From the NCBI GenBank assembly GCA_944472135.2, contig OX235270.1, positions 71,619,168-71,683,167 of the forward strand: 64,000 nt of DNA, written 5' to 3'. Below, piece after piece: positions 51,301 to 63,300 of this stretch (positions are counted from its first letter, which is position 1; each line of letters starts with the position of its first letter). The notes below the pieces were generated by a model that did not search any database, was not told the origin of the DNA, and saw only the letters and a list, made by a program, of their open reading frames with translations. The position numbers and the translations under genes are program-made. Source of the stretch: Trichobilharzia regenti. Lineage: Eukaryota; Platyhelminthes; Trematoda; Strigeidida; Schistosomatidae.

Positions 51301-54300
51301 CTCTGGCGTAGACGTGATATCCGGCTGGCTGTAGACCAAAGGGCATGTGCACTGCTCAGCACTCCTTTCCGTCCTCCTCTATGGCTGTGAGCGAGACATG
51401 GCCATTGAGAGTGGAAGACATGAAAAAGCTGGCTAGCTGCCTTTGATCATAGGTGCCTGTTTTCTATTTCCCGTGTGAATTGGTATAGTAAGGTGATCAA
51501 TACTGAGGTTAGTCATCGGTCGAGTGCTAGGTAAGGAGGGTAAGTCAATAGACGAGGCTGTGAAGCTACATCGACTGAGATGGTTAGTAAGTGTGTTACG
51601 CATCAACGCCTAGGCATCGCCTTCCTCGACCGACGGTCAATGTTAGTTGACATAGGATGGATCAGGTTGGAAAAGAGCTAGCAACGGTCAAACCCAAATA
51701 TGGCCTCATCAGTCAATGAAATCCACAACAGTTAGTTTAAGCCAGTCACGTAGGAAGGTGTAGACTTCCTGACTGACTGGTTGGGATCCTTGGGATGGTA
51801 AGAACGATTGACAGGTGGAGACAATAGATGATATAGGTCAAAAGTCGTTCTCAATAGCTGGCGGAGATGCATTTACTCCTTGTGACTTATAATACCCAAT
51901 GGAACTATATTGTTCTTTGGTATTAATATTCTTTATGCTTCATATCTCTGTCCGCTGTCTCTATTTCGCGTTTCTTTTTGCTTTCTAAGTGAAGTGTGGC
52001 GACTTGAACTGCTACACATCGGTGCAAAGTCCTATGTTGAAACCAGTCAGTCAGTCGGAACTCCGAAACACCTGAGTGGCTGGCGAGCATTCTACCTATG
52101 CGCCACCGACCTGTATTATTTTAATTAGCTTTTCAATATAAATTACTATTACATGAAGTATGTTTTTGTCACACGGATTACTATTCCGCATTGCAACTTA
52201 AGAGAAGTCGGCTTCCAATGATGTTGTCAATTATGAACACTAAAAGATTATTTCAAAGAATGTCATTTGCATACATTCTGTAAGTGTTCCTTATCTGTAC
52301 ATAGTTACTAGTAAGTGATGTCATTTCATTCAGGTGATGTTTTCACAATTACTGAGCTGCCATATGATCATTTTCGTAAAGCGGTAGGCAAACACACACA
52401 CGTGGCTTACACCTATTTGGACTTCCATTTAAAACTTAACTCATGTGTCTTTTGCAATTCAACCAGGTGAATAGATATAACAGTCAATAAAATATGAAGA
52501 TCGACGTGTTTTCAGAGATTAGTTTACTGAGAGAATTAGCAACAATAATAACAGTTTTCTTATTATTAGCTTAACTTCGTGTTATTTACCTACATGAGCT
52601 GTTGTTGGGTTTTATTCTCCCCATCTGAATAGCTAATGCGTTTACCTTCTCTGGAGTAGTAATTATAACTCAAACGGGCATGCATTAAATTTGTGTTTAA
52701 AAATTGTGGGTAGAATTTCGCCTGGTTTTTTCATACTTCAGAAATCCTATCAACACTGTGTATGTTACTGGCGAGTGATACTATTGAGAGTTGTTTGTAT
52801 TGCGTGACATTATCCTCTTAGCTGGCATTTCTCTGTGTGTGACACTTCTGTGCAGGATCAAGATTTTCGAACACTTTCACTTTTATGTTATGTTATTTCG
52901 CCTTCGTTGAAAATGGTTACTATATAAGTCATGCCTAAATTAGGATGGGGGGGGGCATCAGTCTAATTGCATGTGCCTAGCTACTGTTTACCTCACCATA
53001 CAATATTTTCCATTCATGTTAGTTGGTATAATATGGTCAAAAATAATGAGGTTAGACGTTGAGCGTTAGGAATGTAAGCGAAGTCAGTATGTCAGCATCT
53101 AAAGCCTTATCGACCGAAGTAACTGGGATATAAGTAACGCTTACCTACGTTGAAGAAGGCTTAGAGGTGGTCAAACCAAAACATGATACCATTTCAAGAA
53201 TTCTTTGACTGTAGGTTTGCACAAGTCACGTAGGTGGTTGTAGACCTATGGATGCTTAAAATCGATGGTTGATGACTGTTTTTAATGCTCTGAGGTTGAC
53301 TTGTTATCTGTTTATTGGTGAGTGGTCAGTTTGCAGTAAGATCTCTCCTGCTATCTAAGACTTGTCAACTAGATATGCGGTAGTGTTTCTGTGGAGTAAA
53401 TCAGTGGCACTGTGTGTGATTTCATCCATAACCATAACAGTGAACCTCAACCAGGTAATCTACACCTTCTTATGTGATTCTTGCCAACAGTTATCGACTT
53501 CGAGGATTGATGTTGTACTGTGATCTGATCATTCGTAGCTCTCACTATGAACTTAACCACACAGTCAACATTGCACATCGAGGAAGGTAGTGGGGCGACA
53601 TAGTCTCTATATATTTCCTAGACATTTTGAGCTGGTGAAGTTTCGTAACCTTATCGAATAACTTAACTTCCTCCCCCGATACTTCACTCCTATCGTGTCT
53701 CCTACTTTCATCGGTCATGTTATGTCGAACTGTTGCTTGGCGCACAAACCCTTTGCTGAGTTGTCAGAATTGACTCAAGTTGGTGGATGCCAAAGAGACC
53801 TTTTGTCTGCTCTATTTCTTTTGCTGTTAATTGTGTGAAAGGAAGATATTATTATTGTTGCCTTGTGTTCCGAGTGGGACATAGGTCTTCAACAACACAT
53901 CTCCACTTCGTTCTATTTTCTGTCGTCATCTTCAGCTGGGTCAACGATTGACCAAACTCTCTCATCTCTTCCTCATACGATCTCCTCCGTGTCACCTTAG
54001 AATGAACCACTCGTCGCTTCCCAATTGGATTCCACTAGAGTGACGACCTGGCGTGCGATGTCATCCGGTGGCCTCCCCAATATATGCCCGATCCATTCAT
54101 CTCCATTTTCTCCCACATATTTGGTGGACGATCGGTTCTTGTTACTGATTCTTTCTGACTGGCTGGTGGGCCATTTCATCTTCAGTATGGAGCCAGCCAG
54201 CCAGTGAAGGGGCAGCTGTTGGTGAACGTTTGCAGCCTCTTGGCAATCCTTTTCGTCACTGACACGCAGTGCAAGTCTCTGACCCGTATAGAAGAACTGA

Positions 54301-57300
54301 CCGACTTGACATTGGTGTTGGGAATCCGAATCTTGTTCATTATGCAGGCCGAGTGAAGCAGAAGACTTCCGAATCGGTTTCAGGTTGATGAAAGCGTATC
54401 TTGCCTTTCCGATTCCGGCTAGCTCAGATATCCCCATCCGTTCCGACTGTCTATGGTTGAAACGACGCTTCCTGGCTGGCTAGATGAGTGAAAGAGGTGG
54501 CCTCTGTTAAATCTCTGTCTTTGATAGTGACTGGTGCTGGTTGTTGTTGTTGTTGTTGCTGTTCGTTGGTTATCTTCATCACTTCCGTCTTCTCTATGTT
54601 CAGCTGCAGTCGTGTCTTTGCTGCTTCAGCTTTTTCAGCCAGTTTTTGGGTTTTCGCTTGCAAGTGTTCGAGATTGTGTGTCATTAGACATGCATCATCC
54701 ACATTTGGAATCCAGATCTTCTAGAGTCTTGTCGTCTGTGGTCCAGTGTACTCCTGTCTCCTCGTCCCCCCCCCATAGTCTGAAGCATAATCCAGCTCGC
54801 CACGTTTGAGAATCTCATCGATGATAATAGGCAGGCCGCCTTAACTTTCTCCTGTTTGCAATTAGAACGTCTCACTGAGTTTCCCGTCGTGGATCACCTG
54901 ACTGACAAGTGCCACTGTCACATTGGTGTTTAATGAGGTTGGTAAAGACTTGGGCTCTGTACGCCGTAGTTTTCAAGTAGTTACCACATTACGTCTCGGT
55001 AAATGCTGTCGAAGGACTTCTCGAAGTCGATGAAGTTGATGTAGGGAGAGGTTGGACTGCGATTCTATGCTTTGTTTTCTGTGATGATGATAAGTTGAGT
55101 TGCATTTTGATCTGCAGATGATTTGTCTTTCCTGAATCCGCTGTGTTTCAGAGAGGGGTTCTTTATCCAGTGTATGCTTTATTCTCTCCAGGATGATGAT
55201 GAGACTTAGTATTTCACTTCTCGTGGACAACACCATGATTCCGCATCAGTTTCTCGAAGGTCTAAGTTTTCTATCTTCGGTAGTGTGACAAAGTAGCCTT
55301 TCTTCCGATTCGTAAGTACCTTTTCTTCCTTCCAAACATTTTGCAATAGTGGCAAAAGCACATCCGCTGTGGTCTCCAGATCTGTCTTAAATACTTTGGA
55401 GGGTATTCTGTCTCGTCCTGCTACCTTCACGGACTTTACTAGCTTGAGTACGTTGAAGACTTCTGCTTTTGTTAGAGAATTGGTGTCGAATGGCTGGGGG
55501 CTGTGTGCGTGCTGTTACCGGTGGTGGTTTTATTTTCGGACGAGCTGCAGGTGATCGTCGATTCAAGAGTCCTTTGAAGTGATCAGATCATCCGATTGTT
55601 TAATTTGTTCCTCCTACTCGGTAATCTGGTTTCCTTGAGCATCTTTTATTGGTTTCATCATCAGGGTTGATCTCTTCGCAAATAGAGACCTGATTATTTG
55701 ATATAATGTCCTGAGGTCTGTTTTACCTGCAGTCTGCCTCTTCTGATTCCGTTGACAGTGTGTCGTAGAATTGTCTTTGGTCTTTCCTACCACTCTTCTT
55801 CACTTCTTTATTCTGGGTGTTGTAGATTGAACTCAGCTTCTCGTTTTTTTGCCCATCTTTGCATTGAGTCATTTCCTGTCTCATCATCCTCCTCTCCTCC
55901 ATTTCATTAGCTTCCAGATAGGTGTCCGTTGAGAGCCATTCTTTGTCTTTTCTCTTCCTTCTTCCTAGAGCAGCTGTACACGTATCCTTGAACATCATCG
56001 ACAGAGAGTTAGTTCAGTGTTATTCCACACAGGCTTCCTCATTGATGCTACGTAGTGTCTTATAGTTTTGTCCTTCAGTTTCTGAATCTTGAACTTGAAT
56101 TACGGTGGCCTGTTTCCAGTTGTTCTGAAGGATTTCAGCTTCACTTTGAAGATTCCTAGAACTGGATGGTGGTCTGAGCCCTCCGACATCTGCTTCCCTT
56201 CTCGACTTTGTATCCAGCCGACTAGCTGTGTCAGCCTCCACTTCCTTGATCAGTATTGATATGAAATCTGTTTGATTTGTGGCATGTCCGTCAGACGAAA
56301 TCAATGTCGCTGGCTTTGTGTATATCCTTGTGTATGCACACACTCCCTCCGATCACCAAATCGTTGGGAGAGCAGAAGTCTGCAAATAGCTCTCCATTCT
56401 CATTCATTTCTCCAGGTGAGAGTCTCTTGATCCATGATGAATCCTCTTCGAGTATTATCAGGTTTCAGTTTGTCGTTCATATCGCTCATGAGGATTTTGA
56501 TGTTACCACTTGCGGTGTTGTCCATTACTGTTTGTAGTTGTCTGTAAAACTCTTCCCTTCTTGTCTTGTTCCGCGTTGTTTGTAGCACTGTGCGTAGCAT
56601 TATTGCATGATAATTGTAACCTTCCTGCCTTCTTATGGAGTTGAATCTTGTTGTCATGATCCTGCAGGATGAGATTGGTTCCCACTGCATTAGAGCTTTG
56701 GCTGACGCTGGCGACATCATCATAGACACTCACTGTCTTAGTGTGTCCGTGGTTGTCGTCTGGGTGACCAGACTGGAGTAGATTACTGACTCTCCAGTTG
56801 ACAATGTTGTCAATCCACATCCATTCCATCTGCTTTCTGAGGTTCGCAGCACATGTATGCCATATCTTCGCATTTCCTTGGCTACTTGGGAAGCCTTTCC
56901 AGCCAGTCTCGTAGATTGTACAGACATTCCACGTCCTCAATCTAACTCTTGCTTTCATCGAGAGAAGACACATCGGCTGGTTGACTGACTGGCTTCCCGG
57001 AGGCCAACTTTCGCCAGTAAGCCGTGTCCTCTCGCCTCTCCGATTCGAGCGACGAATAAGACTGTTGTCATTTGAATATTTTGTGTTTTCAATATATTTT
57101 CTGTGTGTTGAAGTTTCTCTGTCGGTTTGATAGGTTTAGTGGTGTAGAGTTACTGGCCCTACGCTCAACCCTCATTCATTACCCGGGTTTGGGATCGGCT
57201 AGTTAACTAGGATTGGTACAAAGAAGATAGATTACTAGATTTCCGATCAAATTCACGTTTTTAATTCTCAATGAATCTAGAAAGGCTTTTTGTCTTGAAT

Positions 57301-60300
57301 TTTCCTTGTTCGACGTGTGATATTCATACACATATTTAATTATTCAGGTATGTTTTTGTTTCTAAACTGTCCACATAATTCTTTTTTGTTGCTGTTGTAC
57401 ACAAAAGTTCAATAAAACATACTTTTGTAAGTTTATTTTTTGTGTGTAAAAAGGTAATGGCTTAATGCACCACTAAACGAACACAAGCTGCATGATATTA
57501 TCGTAAGCAGTCAGTATACGATGAAGACTGTAATATTCACGTGCACATTTCCACTCATTGCTGTTTCTTTGCTTTTTTCAACGTTACACTCACTGTAGTC
57601 CATTTATTTCAAACGTATCTTTGTGCGTGTGTGTGTATTCCTGGGCTGAGTAGTTTAATTTCTTGTGTTGTTTTTAAAAGTATCTTCTTTTATATTTGTA
57701 ATTCAATGTACACTTTTTCGTCAATACTTGTGGTTCATCTTATCTGTCTCCCCTAGGCTTGTTGCAACTATCGAAAATTGACAGCATCTGTTGTCAGTCT
57801 ACTGGCTGAAGAAAATATAAACGATTTACAACGTGTATTTTGTCCAGGTCGTGTAATATTTATCAGCCTGGCTATTTCGGAAAACTCATTAGCTCAGAGA
57901 CAGTCTTCATCAAAACAGTCAAGTTGGCTGGTACCTGCTGTTTTAGTCAATTTGTCAAAGAAAAAGGTCAAGAATGAGAGTGAAATACAAGTGAGTCTGT
58001 ACCCTTTTTATTTTCTTCAATTGGTGTTTTATGAGAGGGAAAAACAAACGTTTATCTGAGATGTTTGTCATGAACATTCTTCAATTTTTTTTAGAAATAC
58101 TCAAAACAGTAACATTTCACTTTCGAATTTTACTGTTTCATTCAATTTTCAGAGGTGTAATGCTTGGAGCATATCAGTTAATTAGAGGATACAAAGTAAT
58201 CCGCCTTTTTCGTTGGTGCTGCCAGTGTCCTAAGTTCTCATTTAATAGTGTGAAAAAATTTGGGCGTTTGGAATATATTTATATCCTCCACTTATAATGA
58301 GGGGAGGAGTGGAACAAAAACGATGTTCTTTTTTTTACTGACTTTTCGTTATTAATAGTGCTGATAGTTTCTGTCAAAGAATTGTAAAACTAGATTTCAG
58401 CTTTTATATGTTAACCTGATCAAAGTTCTTCTGTATGTAGTAATTCAATATCGCAAAGCAAATGAAGGAGGAAGGTGATAAATACAAGTGGAATGCTGTC
58501 GTTGACCTTTTTTCTTGTTCAGACAATCTAGATTCCATTTTATGTAAGAAGAATAATACAATACTGGAATTCATTCAAAAATGTATTAAAACCTTTATGA
58601 AAAAAATAGGTTTACTAATATAAATCAGACTCATGACGTGGCGTGTGCCACTGATAAGATTTATCAGTAGTATGTAAAGAGACATTCATTGATATAAAAA
58701 TGTCAGATAGCAGACAGATACATTTGAGTTCAAAGACAGTAAATGATTCAGCTTTGTGGGAGAACACGGAAGACATGAATAGAAGACAAATAAAAAACAA
58801 TATGAACGGCAGAAGTAGCGCAACACGAAAGATCTGTGCAAATTGTGTGTTGAAGATAAGTTGTGCATAATTTCGTTATACAAAGACACCAAATTCCAAA
58901 TGAACACTCCTTTACCAAGTCTCTTGTCTTCTCACGCTATAAAAATATGAATAATAAGGAGTTTCCAGTCACCATTGTACTATGATATAAAGTGGGAGAT
59001 TGTTAACCGTTTTATACGTTCCTATTAAGACCAGAAATGGATTTATATTCGAACTTGCCAACTCTCAGGAATCCAATTAACCCATTTAGATAAAAGACTA
59101 TAACCTACCTAACATCATTTAATGGCTTTCAGATCAAACTAGTCGATTCGGATCAGTTAGGAGACCAGATCACAGGAATTTAGTTGGATTTAGGTTGGGT
59201 TAAGTAATCTAGAAAATAATCGTGGTCATTACTATACATGCTTTTGTGTATATTCAAAGAATAGTGTGAGAGTATAGAGTAATATAGTTAAGTGACAAGA
59301 CAGGCTAATCATGAAATCTCTGTTCACTCACTGAATGCCCAATACGAACGATAAAATTTAGGCGACACTGGTTTCAGATATATACAGAAAATTGCATTAT
59401 AAATTAGTAGTGTAACAACAGAAGACAAGGGCCAGGCCACACATCGTTTATTAAGGAAATCAGCACGTATTTATATATATTTCATGCACATTATTATAGC
59501 TTATTCAAGCAGACAAACACAGTCTTCTGATTGGTTGTTTCTTGCTCAAGGTTATTCTGTACTGCTTGTGACTGGTTTCTCAGAAAGCCAAGCCATATAT
59601 CTGCGAATCTTATCTGCCCACGTTACGTCTGCTGTGGTTGGTTGTTGAATCAGTCTTGTTCATATTTTCTCACGGCCAATATTAGCGACATAGACATTGA
59701 CGTAAATTAATGTCTACCAATTGCCTAGGAGCCTGCTATCACCACAGTAGTAGGCAGTTTTTTTTCCTTCACGTTCCCAGCCTAGGATCGAGTCCCGGAC
59801 CACATGCGTGGCTGGCAAACATTCTACCTGTGTGCCATTGATATCATACTGAACATTAAACAACACTAGGAGTGTCATCCAGTTATTAATATTATATCAC
59901 TGAATTTTATAGTAAGTAGATACACATATCACATTTGCAATTTTTATCCTGCTATAATATTCGGATTCTACTTTAATAACACTAAATGATCTTATCAATC
60001 AGTTAAGATAGTGTCTTCGAATACAATTTAGTTGATTTATAAAGTTGTGGGTGGTTTAGTTATAGTCAATACAATGCCAGAGATTACTGGCCCAAAAGCC
60101 TTATTTACTTTAAGTTAAAACTCCTTACATTTCCTAGTATTTATAATTTCTTTTGCTCCAGACGTATATATGTTTCTAGGTCTCTTCGATTTTCACTGCT
60201 TTAGTGGAAAGTATAACAACATTATTCCATGCAGTAGTACTTTCGCCCCTTTGCTGACACGTTCGCTTCTCGTGTCTCAGCCACTGTATATGTACCAGCC

Positions 60301-63300
60301 TTCCAAACCATGGGTCTTGGATCTGTATTGCGTCTCAGTCTAAAAATCAAAACTCAGGCACACTTAACTATTATTGTTGTATTATTGTTCCCTTGGGTTC
60401 CGAGTGAAACATAGGGCTTCAACATCACATCTCCACTTCGTTCTATTTTCCGCCACCTTCTTTATCTGGGTCCGCAATTGCCCATAATCTCTCACCTCTT
60501 CTTCACACGATCTCTTCCACGTTACCCTAGGACGACCAACTCGTCGCTTCCCATTTGGATTCTACTCGAGCAATGGCCTGGCGAACGATGTCATTCGACG
60601 GCCTCTTTAATATATGCCCGATCCATCCATCTCCATTTTCTCCTACATATTTCTTGAACGACAGGTTATTGGTTAGCGGATGCCGGCGCTCTCCACCGGG
60701 TTGACTGTCCATTGGATGACAGTCTAGGGGAGATGGCTAAACCCTGATTCCAAACCTCCAACGACTGGCGTATGAAGCTCACTGGAGCTCACCGGCAGAC
60801 GTATGGACAAAGGGCTTGTTGGATGTCCTGGATGTCTGGCCCCATTCAAAAAGGCGTATGAACCGAACTCCGGTCACCGGCTTCAATGGATAGTGACTCC
60901 TTACTCCACTCCTACTGCCTTGTAGGTCACACTTGGCTGTGTAAAGGCTAGAGCTGCACTCTCAAACAAAAGGCCGAGCGATGCTGGGGACATCACTCGT
61001 ACCTAATTCGCATGAAACTTCATGAACTCTCTTACAAATTGCCGCGCCTGGGCAGCGATGATTCGAGACGTTCATGAAGCCGGCTCATCCTCCCGTAGGA
61101 GATAGCCGGAGTAAAGTAAAGTAAGTTAGTTTGTTCCCATAGTTTCTTGTTGCTAAGTCTCTCTGGCGGGCTGGCCATTTCATCTTCAATATGGAGCGAA
61201 GGCAATTAACAATTTCCCATTAGATTGACACCAGTATTGCGGACTTCAGTGGTAACCACCACCGAACTATGCTGGTTTTTATTGTATCACCACTTTTTTT
61301 ACGCAAATTACCTGCCTCCATACACGGATGGGAATCGCAGACAATGGAGCTAAGGTTTGGTTCACTTCTCCTTGCGAATTTCAATACATTTTTCAAAAAT
61401 CTATATGTTCATTACTATCTTTAGAGTCTGTGTTTATTCACTTTATTGTATCTTTCCATAGTGGGATATTATTACCTGGCAGGTACCTAGTCTACCGAAA
61501 AACTTGTACAAAACTGCACAGAATAATAATTCTGTCGAAGAAGATAACAATAACAAGGAAAAATTCAACGAAGCAGACGAAGAAGACATCCTAAGGGAAG
61601 GTGAAGATGTTCAGCTTTCTGTGACACCGTATCCTCCCCAATTAATACCAGTTTTTGTTCCAAATGTAGGTCAACATCTTCCTTTATCTTAGTATCTGTT
61701 TGTGGTAATTCTATCTAAAAGTTTAGATTATTGTCTCAAAAGTTTTTGAATAAAGTACACATTGCTTATATGAATAAATTCCTTATGATTGATAAGACAT
61801 AGCCGGAAGTCATCTCAGCTATCTGATGGAGTGTATTATTAGTTGATAACAGAATTGAGTGCTTCATCAGATTTCCAAGCAAAGACTGGGACTAATGTCT
61901 CATTTTCCGACAATACTAAATGAATGACCCTTTAATGCACTGCTGTAGCTGTGACAGTCAACCAGCTGTTATCCAAACACTTAGGAGTAATGCGTGTAAT
62001 GGTGTGTGTGTGTGTGTGTGTGTGTAAAGTCCAGCTCCAAAAGACTATAAAAGCGTATCACAGTTCCTGTCTATTAATAGAATGTGGGTGTGCATGTTTG
62101 TATGTAGAAGTAAAGTGATCATTTTGTAAACATGTCAGAAAAAAATAGTGTGAGTGACATATATTTCATAGTCATTGTGGGCGAATGAATGACGTTGAGA
62201 CATTTAATGTTTTTTACGGAATCTGTTTGCTAAAGTTTGAACAGTTCTTTAATAATGTCTGAGATGCATGTCGTTAATATGTTTCTCACTGAACAATTTT
62301 CCCTTTGAGTGTTGCTGCTAAATTACAGCAACAAAACAGACTGTGGTTGCTTAGTTCCGCAACTGTGATTCAGGTTTTTGACATTTTGTCTGATACTTGT
62401 ACAAGTTGTGTTTTGTAATTCCAAATCTTTTACAGACTTCTGTATGTGATGAAACTATGGCTTAGCGCTTTAGACTCAATACTTTTGACCTCCATTTCAT
62501 GGGTTCTAACAACGCTCCATCTACCGAGGTTATGGTAGTATCACTCGCCCTCACACAATAGATGCTGCATGCAGTTGAAAGGGGTTGTTAATTTTGTATT
62601 TTTTTTTCTGATTGTGTTATTTTATAGCCGTATAGTAAAACAATTGTACACCGGTATGGTTGGTGTTTGTGCTAGACAGACAGCCAACTTAATTTATTAA
62701 CTTTTTCAGGTATTCGTTTTGTATGGATTTCGTTTGATTGGGGGGAGGATTTCATCGTGAACTGACATCAGTTAGAGTACAGTTGGAAAACTTGAGAGTA
62801 CTGCACGATTGTTTCGTCCTAGTTTGAGACTCTTCATCAGTATGCACTCACCGCCATGGTTAGAACCTAGGACCTTCTGGTTACAAGGCGAGCTAGCTAG
62901 CTCGTAGACCATTCAGCCACTTTGATCCGATCGAATGGTCAGCCCATCAATTCTAACTTCCAATTCATGAAACAGCGCAACCACTTCTTAATGTCTTCTT
63001 CGATGAGTTACTGCCTCAGCTTCAACCTGCTGTACCCTACTAATCATGGCTTCCCACTTTCCATTTTGTGAAGTTGATTACACTATTCAAACAATTTCTT
63101 GTTCACTTTACCTAAATTAACGTTTCCTTTTTCTTTACATTGATTTTAGTCGCTGGAAGATAGTCACGCTCGTCTAACATTGTTGTCAAATTCATCGGCC
63201 CGATTGTTTGTACGTATCTGTGATCATGTTATTACATTTCAAAATTATTCAGCTGTTAACAATCCTAATGTTACTTTATCAGAAATGTTAATTCGTGGCA

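Noticed and set aside
61328..61594. Alternative frame through exon 13
   Set aside because: It is open but spans the acceptor and does not end at a donor that keeps phase with exon 14; the bounded frame at 61462-61665 fits better.
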